DNA of 64,000 bases, from NCBI GenBank assembly GCA_021792135.1, contig JAJYVF010000013.1, positions 1-64,000 of the forward strand, written 5' to 3'. Within the stretch, counting starts at the first letter, position 1. Each line of letters begins with the position of its first letter. Positions 51,020-59,326 of the stretch are shown piece after piece. The stretch comes from Acidobacteriota bacterium (GTDB taxonomy: Bacteria > Acidobacteriota > Terriglobia > Terriglobales > Acidobacteriaceae). A program made the translations under genes and the position numbers. Under the pieces are notes generated by a model. That model did not search any database and had not been told where the DNA came from. It worked only from the letters and a program-made list of their open reading frames with translations.

Positions 51020-54010
51020 TTACGGATGTGCATCGAGCTCGAAGCTCAGGGTCGTGTCGCCGCCCGTGATCGCGGTAATCAGCAAACGCCCGGGCTGTCC
51101 CTGCGGGGAGAGCGGGCTGAGGGTTACCGATCCATCGATCGCCGAGATCGTCTGACTTGTCTGCTGCGCGAGCACCGGAGCGGCGGGGCAGCTGCCCTGC
51201 GCGGGACAGGGCTCGCTCCAGCCGGTAAAGGTCTGGCTGAAGGTGACTGACGCTCCTGCCAGCGGATGGCCGAATGGATCCGTGACGCGCAGCGTGACAG
51301 GAGCGAATGTCTGGCTTGCGGGGATGTACTGCACGGTGCCGCTCCACGGGGTCAGGACAGCGGCTTCCGCATGGACCGGCGTGACGGTGCAGGCTGCGCA
51401 GATTGTGGTTGCGGCGAGGCAGGCGTTCGCGGTGACACTGATACTCGCGGTGAAAGGACCGGCAACGATCTGGTTCGCGGCGACGCCGTCCGCGCCGCTG
51501 GCGGTCTGGTCCGCAGCAACGGCCAGCCCCGGCATGTTCGCCGACCAGGTGATGCTCTGCCCCGCCGCCGGAGCACCTCCGCTCAGCGCCATCACCTCCA
51601 CCGGCCAGTGCACAGTGGCTCCGAGAGCGACATAAAGGTTCGGCGTGAGTGCGGCAATCGATGGCGGCGCGCTTCCGGTGAACTCGGCCAGGACCTGTTT
51701 CCCATTGCTCAGGGATGCCGTAATTTGTGCGAGCGAGGCTGAGTTCGCAGTGACGGAAAGAGTCGCGGTGCCATCCCCGGCGGTGATCGCACCGCAGGAG
51801 ATTTGCCCACAACCCAGCACCGCCGTGCCTTCGGTTACGGTGAACGTCACCACAATGCCGGCCGCCGGTGCCTGGGTGGCCGGGTCGATGGCCCGGACCG
51901 TGAAGGGCTGGGGGACGCCGATGGGCGCGGCGCCCATGGGCGCGGTTAGCAATGAAAGAGCGTCGTCGTCCTGGGCATCGTAGCTGAGGGCTCCGGCCAT
52001 CGCGGCCACGCCGAGGGTCTGAGAATCCCTGACCTCCAGCGGCACATCGCCGGTAACACCCGCGGACGGCGGAGCCGTGGCAACAATCGCCGTGGGGCTT
52101 ACGCTGATCACCTGGGCGGGCACATGGTTGACCGCAACCGTGACCGAGGGGCGAAAGCCCATTCCCCGGATGACAATCCGCCCGCCTGCGGGGGGAATGC
52201 GGGTGGGCGCGACGCTGTCGGCATAGAGGATCCGGCCGCGATAAGCATAGTCCGGGCGCCCGTCGCCGCGGAGATCGGCCACGCCGATGCGGACGTCGCT
52301 GTCGGCGATGGTCAGCACCGGCAGCGTGGTCATTCCCGGCACGCTGCCGTTGAAGGGCTGCACCGTTCCGGTGACCGGCAGCGTCCCGAGCGCATCGCTG
52401 CCGTTCCAGACTCCGAGCACCACCTGCGCTTTGCTCTCCGTATCGGCGCCGCTCTCATCGAACGGCTGGGCCTCGACGGTAAATTCCCGCGAGCCGCGCG
52501 CCCGGAATGCGAACCATGCGGTGTGCCCATAACCCGTGATGCGCCCCGTCCATTCGCCGGTGGCAGGAGCGCCGGCAGGCTCGGATTCCGAAGCGCCGGC
52601 GCCGCTCACCAGCTCATCGGCCGCATCCGCGACGAGGACGATTTCGGTAACGTTCGATCCTGCTTTCAGCGTGCCCAGCTCAATCACAGGCATGGTTCCG
52701 GAGGGCCTGACCTGGCCTGTGACATAGGGGCCGACGGACGAACTGCCCGTATAGAGGGGGTTGATGGGTTCGAACGTCAGATGGTACTGAGCGGAGCTGA
52801 CGCCGGGCGGCAGCGGAATCCCGCTGAGATCGAAATATCCCTCGAGCGACGGATCGTCGCTGCCGAACCGGTTCAGAGGATTTCCCTGCGCATCGGCTGT
52901 GCCGGTCACCGGATTCCCCGCATTTCCCCGGAAATTAACCCCGCTCACCGCCGTCGCCGTGTAGCGAACATCGGGAATTCCGTTCAGCACCGGCTGCAGG
53001 ACCACATTCACCCCCTGCATGCCCTGGCCGGTGGCGAACTGGATGGTTCCCCGCACGGAGAGGGTGGCCGAGGCCGTGATGGTCTTGCCGGGAAAGCTGC
53101 CGACGTTGGACGCTGTCACCGGATAGAGCCGGTTCAGCGCCGCGATATCGTCGGTGCGCAGCTGCATCGGGTTCGGAATGCACTGCCCGCCGCTGCCGTT
53201 GCAGAGCCGCTCGATCGGATGCATGATCGGCCAGCCCTGCAGCCCGGCGCCGGTGATCTGATCGCCCACGAACATCTCTTCGTTGGCCTGCGACCAGTCG
53301 AGGCCCAGCACCTGCCCGAAAGCGCGAACGAGCTGGTACTGAAGGGTGGCGATCTGGCTCGCCGTCGTCGCGCAGAGGCCATTCACCAGAATGAGGGCGT
53401 GGACGATGTTTCCGCTGGTCGAAAAATTGTCGGCGGCGGCGATCACGCCGTTGTTCTGGCAGGCCAGCGGAGAGCTGGCGCTCGCGCCGTACAAGGCATC
53501 GATGACCGAGCCGCTCTGGTCGTAAATCACGGCAACGGGCGTGCCGGTGGCGTCCGGCTGAAGATCGGCCGGCAGCGTGACGCCCCCGGATCCGGCCGAG
53601 ATGGACTGATCCACCACTTCCGCCAGATTGCCGCCCCGCTGGATGGAAACCCCAGCCGTGCTGACGCTGCTCCAGACGGCCGCGGCAGCGGCTACCATGC
53701 TGTTGGCCTGGGCCTGGGTCACGGTGCTGCTGAGGGCGCCGAGGTCGGTGTAGTAGACAACCTGGCCGCCGCTCCAGACGATCGGCTGCCCTTGGCGCGA
53801 TGCATCGAAATAGCTGGATCCCGCAACCCGGCGAGGCCCTCCGGCGCAGGCTGGCTGAGCAGCGAAAAGAAGCAGGAGTGCAGACGCCAGCGCCGTTGCG
53901 GAGTCTTCGATTCGCAGCCGTGCTCCTGAGCGATTGCGATACACCGCCAGACCCTCCGAAGCAGCCCCCGGCGACCGCCCCGGACTGCTCCTGCTCCCAT
54001 TTCGACACAT
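51020..54010 (-). CDS. Large secreted Ig-like/IPT protein with a degenerate metalloprotease-like region
   Basis: A 996-residue protein with a signal-like segment (ATALASALLLLFAAQPACA). Residues about 65-280 resemble the matrixin-type domain of acidobacterial secreted proteins, but where HExxHxxGxxH is expected the sequence is LVRAFGQVLGLDWSQ (all three zinc His are gone). An IPT/TIG domain follows near 620-700, and Big_1-type Ig domains near 720-990 (AAGIVVTFTVTEGTAVLGC, TASISVTANACL). It is probably a surface or matrix protein without protease activity. No neighbours share its direction. Confidence 0.75.
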   Translation of the reverse strand: MCRNGSRSSPGRSPGAASEGLAVYRNRSGARLRIEDSATALASALLLLFAAQPACAGGPRRVAGSSYFDASRQGQPIVWSGGQVVYYTDLGALSSTVTQAQANSMVAAAAAVWSSVSTAGVSIQRGGNLAEVVDQSISAGSGGVTLPADLQPDATGTPVAVIYDQSGSVIDALYGASASSPLACQNNGVIAAADNFSTSGNIVHALILVNGLCATTASQIATLQYQLVRAFGQVLGLDWSQANEEMFVGDQITGAGLQGWPIMHPIERLCNGSGGQCIPNPMQLRTDDIAALNRLYPVTASNVGSFPGKTITASATLSVRGTIQFATGQGMQGVNVVLQPVLNGIPDVRYTATAVSGVNFRGNAGNPVTGTADAQGNPLNRFGSDDPSLEGYFDLSGIPLPPGVSSAQYHLTFEPINPLYTGSSSVGPYVTGQVRPSGTMPVIELGTLKAGSNVTEIVLVADAADELVSGAGASESEPAGAPATGEWTGRITGYGHTAWFAFRARGSREFTVEAQPFDESGADTESKAQVVLGVWNGSDALGTLPVTGTVQPFNGSVPGMTTLPVLTIADSDVRIGVADLRGDGRPDYAYRGRILYADSVAPTRIPPAGGRIVIRGMGFRPSVTVAVNHVPAQVISVSPTAIVATAPPSAGVTGDVPLEVRDSQTLGVAAMAGALSYDAQDDDALSLLTAPMGAAPIGVPQPFTVRAIDPATQAPAAGIVVTFTVTEGTAVLGCGQISCGAITAGDGTATLSVTANSASLAQITASLSNGKQVLAEFTGSAPPSIAALTPNLYVALGATVHWPVEVMALSGGAPAAGQSITWSANMPGLAVAADQTASGADGVAANQIVAGPFTASISVTANACLAATTICAACTVTPVHAEAAVLTPWSGTVQYIPASQTFAPVTLRVTDPFGHPLAGASVTFSQTFTGWSEPCPAQGSCPAAPVLAQQTSQTISAIDGSVTLSPLSPQGQPGRLLITAITGGDTTLSFELDAHP

Positions 54011-54148
54011 GAAGGCTCAAATTGAGTAAGAATCCGGCGCACCGCGGCGGGCATCATTTCATTTCGGGACCCTGACCTGGGGGCGTTCCAATTCGGAACC
54101 GCTTCAGGGGTGCGCAGCATGCAAATGGGGCGTTAGTCCAGCGACGGG

Positions 54149-54154
54149 TACAAT
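54149..54154 (+). promoter_or_regulatory. Putative trxB -10 hexamer
   Basis: TACAAT, 15 bases before the trxB ATG, predicts a very short leader of about 9 bases. The -35 region (near 54126-54131) has no clear match, so this is tentative. Confidence 0.35.
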
Positions 54155-54169
54155 CGGAACTTCAGGCAA

Positions 54170-55105
54170 ATGACAGAAAACATCCGCGATACAGTGATCC
54201 TCGGCTCCGGCTGCGCCGGACTCACGGCAGCAATCTACACAGCGCGCGCCAATCTGAAGCCGCTGGTGCTGGAGGGCCATGAGCCGGGCGGCCAGTTGTC
54301 CATCACCACGCTGGTCGAGAACTTTCCTGGCTGGCCGGAGGGGATTCAGGGGCCCGAGCTGGTCGAAAACATGCGGAAGCAGGCCTCGCGCTTCGGAGCG
54401 GAATTTCGCCTCGGACATCTGGCCACCGCCGATCTCAGCAGGCATCCTTTTGCGCTGAACCTCGGCAATGAGACCATCCACGCCCGTACGCTCATCATCG
54501 CCAGCGGCGCGTCGGCGCGCTGGCTGGGACTGCCCTCGGAGCAGGCGCTGATCGGGCATGGCGTCAGCTCCTGCGCCACCTGCGACGGCTTCTTCTTTTC
54601 CGGGCGGGAGATCGCCGTGGTGGGCGGCGGAGACTCTGCCATGGAGGAGGCGCTTTTCCTGACGCGTTTCGCATCGAAGGTGACGCTGATCCATCGCCGC
54701 GAGCATTTCCGCGCATCGCGCATTATGCTGGACCGCGCCATTGCCCACCCCCAAATTGAGCTCCTCACCAATGCTGTCGTAAAGGAAGTTCTGGGAGTCG
54801 AGCGGAAGGAAGTCACCGGCGTGCGCCTGCTGGACACCGTCACCGGAGTTGAGTCGGTGCTGGACATCAGTGGTCTCTTTCTTGGCATCGGTCACATTCC
54901 CAACGCCGCGATGTTTGCCGGCCAGCTTGACCTCGACGAGGACGGCTATATCAAGACCCACAGCTACGTCTTCACCCGCGTGCCGGGCGTTTATGCCTGC
55001 GGAGACGTGCAGGACCGGCGCTACCGGCAGGCGATTACGGCTGCGGGAACCGGGTGCATGGCAGCTCTGGAAGCGGAGAAGTACCTCGAAGAGCATGGAC
55101 GGTGA
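54170..55105 (+). CDS. trxB: Thioredoxin reductase
   Basis: A 311-residue FAD/NADPH enzyme. FAD motif GSGCAGLTAAIYTARANL (about 12-29), GGQLSITTLVENFPGWPEGI, the redox pair SSCATCDGFFF at about 137-147, NADPH motif VVGGGDSAMEEALFL and the second FAD contact YACGDVQDRRYRQAITAAG are all in place. It reduces thioredoxin in the cytosol. Size is normal. The gene is alone. Confidence 0.93.
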   Translation: MTENIRDTVILGSGCAGLTAAIYTARANLKPLVLEGHEPGGQLSITTLVENFPGWPEGIQGPELVENMRKQASRFGAEFRLGHLATADLSRHPFALNLGNETIHARTLIIASGASARWLGLPSEQALIGHGVSSCATCDGFFFSGREIAVVGGGDSAMEEALFLTRFASKVTLIHRREHFRASRIMLDRAIAHPQIELLTNAVVKEVLGVERKEVTGVRLLDTVTGVESVLDISGLFLGIGHIPNAAMFAGQLDLDEDGYIKTHSYVFTRVPGVYACGDVQDRRYRQAITAAGTGCMAALEAEKYLEEHGR

Positions 55106-55490
55106 ACGGGGGTCTCCGAGCCGACCCACGCGCTTACAGAAGGGCTCTGACTGCCGGCCGGCGCCGAGCATGGCATCTTCAGCCGTGATACAGGACCGGA
55201 AACGGCAAAGCTCGCTGAGAACAGCGGGTATGTCCTTTGCCTTCGATCCCAGACCGGAATGTGTCAATGAGTCCAAATTGAGCAGCATAAGAGACCTAAA
55301 TCATTTCCTTCCCCTATGTTTCCGTCGAGCCAAGGTTTTTGTTGACCTGCAAGATGCCCGATGCTAGACTTCATTTCTCCCCTTGTATGAGGTTTCTGCT
55401 CGGCAGCATGACCGTTTCCCCCTGCTGACGGACTCATAAACAGCAGTAAGAACAACTTGGTAAGCTCTTTCGTCTGTCTGGGATCTTTCT
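55106..55490. other. 385-base intergenic region upstream of the PqqD operon
   Basis: The first 230 bases show nothing recognisable. A good sigma-70-type promoter is at 55342-55370. The transcript would have a leader of about 115 bases, with no clear riboswitch or hairpin. AT content is higher here than in the flanks. Confidence 0.5.
55342..55370 (+). promoter_or_regulatory. Sigma-70-type promoter of the kinase/PqqD operon
   Basis: TTGACC (55342-55347), 17 bases, TAGACT (55365-55370). Two mismatches from consensus overall, ideal spacing; start predicted near 55377. It is the best sigma-70-type promoter match I found in the window. Confidence 0.65.
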
Positions 55491-56390
55491 ATGACGGAAT
55501 CGATGGCCACGACCGCAGAGGACACCGTCCTCAGCCCTCCGGCTATTGCTGCTGGCACCTCGGTCGTGACGGCACGCTGCTCCGCCTATGGCATCGAGGT
55601 AGCAGTCGACACCAGCGATGACCTTTTCGGCTATCTGCCCTCCCCGCTGATTCCGCCTTCCACGATGCGTGAGTCGCGTACCCGGCAGCGCATCGGTTTC
55701 GCATTCACGCAGACCCGATGCGCGGATGGTCCGCCGCTCTTCACCGTAGCGGAAGAAGGAGTGCAGGTCTTGTCCTCTTCGGATGCGGAACTGGCTGCGC
55801 GCGTGCTCGAGTCGCAGATCCACCTCAAGGTGGCGGCGCTGACGGACCAGGCGGTCTTTGTGCATGCCGGGGTGGTGGGACTGGACGGCAGGGCCCTGGT
55901 GATCCCGGGACCCTCCCGCAGTGGAAAGAGCACGCTGGTCGATGCTCTGGTGTCGGCGGGCGCAACCTACTACTCAGACGAATACGCGGTCATCGATGTC
56001 GACGGCCGCATTCATGCTTTTCCGCGGGAATTGCGGCTGCGCGACGGCTTGGCGCGAGATCGGCGCGTGAGCCTGGGCGGCGAACCGACCGAGCCACTTG
56101 AGGCCGCGTGGGTATTCAATCTTCGTTATCAGGCGGGGGCTGTCTGGGAGCCGAAGGAGCTGACTCCAGGGCAGACGCTGCTCACCTTGCTGGCCAACTC
56201 GGTAGCCGTCAGAAGGCGGTCTGAGGTCACCGTGAGGACCCTCAGGCTGGCGACCGCACCTGCACAGGGTTGGTATTCCCTGCGCGCTGATGCCGCCGAG
56301 ACAGCGAAGCAAATCCTTCAACTCATCAACCGAACCCCGGGGGCGACGCAGGCTCGCAGCCAGGGCCACGCAGGAGAGGACCGTCCATGA
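55491..56390 (+). CDS. HPr-kinase-like protein
   Basis: A 299-residue protein of the HprK-related type. Walker A is GPSRSGKSTLVDALVSAG at about 141-158, preceded by AVFVHAGVVGLDGRALVIPG, and followed by YYSDEYAVID, the metal-binding acidic motif of this family. The N-terminal third is poorly conserved. Relatives modify carrier or precursor peptides (for example phosphorylating lasso peptides) in clusters with PqqD-like and nucleotidyltransferase genes. Promoter upstream; the end overlaps the next gene by 4 bases. It is not the phosphotransferase-system HPr kinase: no HPr gene is near. An ATG at 55503 is an alternative start. Confidence 0.75.
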   Translation: MTESMATTAEDTVLSPPAIAAGTSVVTARCSAYGIEVAVDTSDDLFGYLPSPLIPPSTMRESRTRQRIGFAFTQTRCADGPPLFTVAEEGVQVLSSSDAELAARVLESQIHLKVAALTDQAVFVHAGVVGLDGRALVIPGPSRSGKSTLVDALVSAGATYYSDEYAVIDVDGRIHAFPRELRLRDGLARDRRVSLGGEPTEPLEAAWVFNLRYQAGAVWEPKELTPGQTLLTLLANSVAVRRRSEVTVRTLRLATAPAQGWYSLRADAAETAKQILQLINRTPGATQARSQGHAGEDRP

Positions 56391-56977
56391 AGAATCCACG
56401 TGCACGGAGAAACAACGTAGTGTGTGAGGATCTGGCTGCGGAAACCGTTCTATATGACCGAGCAAACAACCGCGCTCACAGCCTGAACCGGACCGTTGGG
56501 CTGGTGTGGCAGGCGGCGGATGGCCAACGGTCCGTCGAGGAGATTGCCGTCATCCTGCATCGCGAGCTGGGGATTCCCGCTGATCCCGGCGTGGTGCTGC
56601 TCGCGCTCCAGGATCTCGAAGGAGCCGGGCTGATCGAGGAGCCTCTGCCGGTCGAAGCCAGGCCGGAACTGCTTTCTCGCCGCGAGGTCGCGCGGAAGCT
56701 GGCGCTGGCCGGGTTTTCGATGGCCATGCTGCCAGCGGTTGCTTCCATTGTCGCTCCTACGCCGGCGATGGCGGCTTCCATGATTACAGCGCAACAGGCG
56801 GGGCAGGATCTGGGCACAGTGGGAACGGAGGCTTATAACAACCCGAATTTTCTGACCGACCCGAATGCCATCACGGGTCTTTCCAACGCACAGAACGCCT
56901 ATGTCTCCGGCAATTACAATACCGAGATCCAGGATCTGGACGGGGTCATCAATGCTTTGGGCCTGCCACCGCTGTAA
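56387..56977 (+). CDS. PqqD-like domain fused to a twin-arginine-like exported tail, paralogue A
   Basis: A 196-residue protein in three parts. Residues about 10-90 are PqqD-like (VLYDRANNRAHSLNRTVGLVW, DGQRSVEEIA, VVLLALQDL), the peptide-recognition fold. Residues 97-130 are a twin-arginine-like signal (SRREVARK, a hydrophobic stretch, then AMA|S). The 131-196 tail is rich in Asn, Gln, Thr and Gly and ends LGLPPL. An internal signal is unusual. The PqqD part could recruit the kinase and the tail be the product, but no function is established. Confidence 0.7.
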   Translation: MKNPRARRNNVVCEDLAAETVLYDRANNRAHSLNRTVGLVWQAADGQRSVEEIAVILHRELGIPADPGVVLLALQDLEGAGLIEEPLPVEARPELLSRREVARKLALAGFSMAMLPAVASIVAPTPAMAASMITAQQAGQDLGTVGTEAYNNPNFLTDPNAITGLSNAQNAYVSGNYNTEIQDLDGVINALGLPPL

Positions 56978-56995
56978 AAAAGGGAGGAAGCTGAA

Positions 56996-57595
56996 ATGAC
57001 GAACCCCTGCGCACGGCGCAACGACATCTTTTGCGAGAATCTGGACGCGGAAACCATCGTTTACGACAAGGCAAAGGATCGTGCTCACAGTCTGAACCGC
57101 ACGGTCATGCTGGTGTGGGAGTCCGCGGACGGACAGAGGACGGTGGAGGACATCGCCGCCATTCTGCATCGCGAGCTGGGGATTCCCGCCGACCGCCACG
57201 TGGTGCTGCTCGCTCTCCAGGAACTGGAGAAGGCGAGCCTGCTCCAGGAGCCGGTGCCGGTGGAAGCCGGGCCTGAGCTGCTTTCGCGGCGCCAGGTCGC
57301 GAGGAAGCTTGCGCTGGCAGGCGCGAGTGTGGCCATGCTGCCGGTCATTGCCACGGTGCTGGCGCCAACACCGGCGATGGCCGCCTCGATGATCACACAG
57401 CAACAGGCGGGGCAGGATCTGACGACGGTGACTGGGCAGGCGATCGCGAATCCGAATTTTCTTGTTGGCCCTGAGGCGCAGACCGCGCAGGCGGACCTGG
57501 GCAATGCAATGCTGGACTTCTCCACTGGCAACTACAACGCTGAGATCCAACAACTGGACGGGGTAATTCAGGCACTGGGCCTGCCGCCGCTGTAA
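56996..57595 (+). CDS. PqqD-like domain fused to a twin-arginine-like exported tail, paralogue B
   Basis: 199 residues, a tandem copy of the previous gene. Up to residue 140 it aligns without a gap: HSLNRTV, DGQRTVEDIA, HRELGIPAD, LLSRRQVARKLALAG, APTPAMAASMIT and QQAGQDL are shared. The tail (141-199) differs in length and sequence but keeps NPNFL, GNYN, LDGVI and the end LGLPPL. It starts 18 bases after the first copy behind a GGAGGAA site. The duplication looks fairly old but constrained. Same uncertainty as for the first copy. Confidence 0.7.
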   Translation: MTNPCARRNDIFCENLDAETIVYDKAKDRAHSLNRTVMLVWESADGQRTVEDIAAILHRELGIPADRHVVLLALQELEKASLLQEPVPVEAGPELLSRRQVARKLALAGASVAMLPVIATVLAPTPAMAASMITQQQAGQDLTTVTGQAIANPNFLVGPEAQTAQADLGNAMLDFSTGNYNAEIQQLDGVIQALGLPPL

Positions 57596-58006
57596 ATGGC
57601 CATGCGAAGACGAACGCGCAGGAAGCTGCTTCTTCGGGCGGCGATCGTGGCCCTGGCGTTCGCAGGCGGAGGGTCTTTGCTGCTCCTGCGGCTGCATCGG
57701 CAGCGCGCCGAGCCTCAGATCGTTGCAAGCCAACCGCCGATGCGATTGCCCTTCGCGCTGCCCTGCTCGACCAGTTCCGGCAACGCAGGCCTCTTTTACG
57801 CGGCCCTGCGCCGCAGCGACCGGACCACGGTAACGGCGATGCTTGCGGCGAACGAAATAACCATGATCCGGAAAGGAACGGCTCTTTCCATCGTGCCGGG
57901 ACATCCGATGGCGATCGTCACCACCCAGGGGGCTCCGCAGCGAACGGTCAGCTGCTTCATCCCGGCGGATGTGGTGCCGGCGATTGAACGCAAGGCTTAC
58001 CGGTGA
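57596..58006 (+). CDS. Small membrane-anchored protein of unknown function
   Basis: A 136-residue protein. An Arg-rich start (MRRRTRRK) precedes one transmembrane segment at about 12-32 (LLLRAAIVALAFAGGGSLLLL). About 100 outside residues contain two Cys (LPCSTSSG and VSCFIP) that could form a disulfide. It directly follows the second PqqD gene, with no bases between stop and start, and precedes the nucleotidyltransferase. No family is recognised; context places it in the same system. Confidence 0.65.
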   Translation: MAMRRRTRRKLLLRAAIVALAFAGGGSLLLLRLHRQRAEPQIVASQPPMRLPFALPCSTSSGNAGLFYAALRRSDRTTVTAMLAANEITMIRKGTALSIVPGHPMAIVTTQGAPQRTVSCFIPADVVPAIERKAYR

Positions 58007-58022
58007 TCGGAGACGTGGGCCC

Positions 58023-59249
58023 ATGACAGCCGCTGCCGCGGTTCTCGAACAAGCTCACGGCGTAGCCGTCGACCAGCGGCGGCTGCTTCTGGCTTGTGTG
58101 CGGCAGGCCCTCGGAACCGGCAAGGGTCCGCTGCCTGCGCTGCGAAGCTCGGCGAACTGGCCACGGCTGCTGGAGCTGGCAAAGCAGCATCGAGTTGTGC
58201 CCCTGCTGCGTAAGGTGCTGTGCGGCGCGGAATGGGTTCCAACAGCGGTGCAGGTGTGGATGGAGGAGTATTGCCGGACCATTGTCTCCCACAACCTCTC
58301 GCTGGCTTCTGAACTTACCGGTGTTCTGGATGCGCTCCAACAGGCCGGTGTCGCAGCCGTTCCCTACAAAGGTCCAGCCTGGACGAAAGCCCTGTATGGC
58401 AACCTGGCCGATCGGCAGATCGGCGATCTGGACCTGTTTGTTGAGGTTTCCGAGATCCCGCGGGCCTGCACCGTGCTGGAGGGATGCGGCTACACGCGAG
58501 GGTACTTCCCCGGAGAAGACATCAACCGCAAGGACGTTGGTTTTGTGCATACCGCGACGGGGCTTCACCTGGAGTTGCACTGGTCGCCCTGCGAACCCTG
58601 GCGGGACAGGAGGCTGGCTCGTCTTCATCTCTGGACGCCGCAGTCGACGACAGTCCTGCTGGGCCGGGAGGTGGCGCTGCCCTCGGCCGAAAATATGCTG
58701 CTTCTGCTGGCCATTCACGGTTTCCGCGATGGCTGGAATTCGCTGAAGCTGGTGTGCGATATTGCGGCCCTGCTCAGGGCGTATCCGGATCTGGATTTCA
58801 AAGGGGCGCTGCGGCGGGCTGCGGAGGTTTCGCGGACGAGGCTGATCCTCGTTCCACTGGCGCTGGCCGAGCAGCTGCTCCATGTGAAACTCCCGGCGGC
58901 TGCGATAGCACGCGATCCCCTGGTGGCCGAAATCGCCGGACAAATCGAGCGCCACCACTACACTCCGGAAGCCGATCGACTGGAGGCGGAGGGGCGAGTG
59001 GTTTCGGGGCGGATCTATCTCGAATGGGTGCGCCTGCAGATCGTTGACAACGTATGGGAACGGCTGGCGTGGCACACCAGGTATCTCTTCAGCCTGCTGG
59101 CGCCCAATGCGAACGACCGAAGCTGGTTCAGCCGAAAGTTGCCGGAGCCGGTTTACTGGGTTCTGAAACCCTGGCGTTTGCTCAGGAGTTATGGCCCGGC
59201 GCGGCTTCTCCGGCTGGGTCGCCAGTTTGTGGCGCGGTCCGCGCCCTGA
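58023..59249 (+). CDS. NTP_transf_5-family nucleotidyltransferase
   Basis: A 408-residue protein of the NTP_transf_5 (PF14907-type) family. The Pol-beta-like catalytic region is VPYKGPAWTKALYGNLADRQIGDLDLFVE, with the GD-x-D metal motif at about 138-143, and LHLELHWSPCEPW follows. The ATG at 58023 lies 16 bases after the previous gene; a longer open frame is ignored. Members accompany PqqD and HPr-kinase-like genes and are thought to nucleotidylate peptides or small molecules. It is the last gene of the operon and converges on the FecR-type gene. Confidence 0.75.
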   Translation: MTAAAAVLEQAHGVAVDQRRLLLACVRQALGTGKGPLPALRSSANWPRLLELAKQHRVVPLLRKVLCGAEWVPTAVQVWMEEYCRTIVSHNLSLASELTGVLDALQQAGVAAVPYKGPAWTKALYGNLADRQIGDLDLFVEVSEIPRACTVLEGCGYTRGYFPGEDINRKDVGFVHTATGLHLELHWSPCEPWRDRRLARLHLWTPQSTTVLLGREVALPSAENMLLLLAIHGFRDGWNSLKLVCDIAALLRAYPDLDFKGALRRAAEVSRTRLILVPLALAEQLLHVKLPAAAIARDPLVAEIAGQIERHHYTPEADRLEAEGRVVSGRIYLEWVRLQIVDNVWERLAWHTRYLFSLLAPNANDRSWFSRKLPEPVYWVLKPWRLLRSYGPARLLRLGRQFVARSAP

Positions 59250-59326
59250 TCCGGCGCGGGAGCCGCCCGCCCCCACTCAGAATCAGGGATTGAATCTTTG
59301 CGGCCCTCCCGCGCACCGCAGCGGCA

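Noticed and set aside
55106-55341. Riboswitch or small RNA upstream of the kinase gene
   Set aside because: No conserved motif or stable stem that I can recognise.
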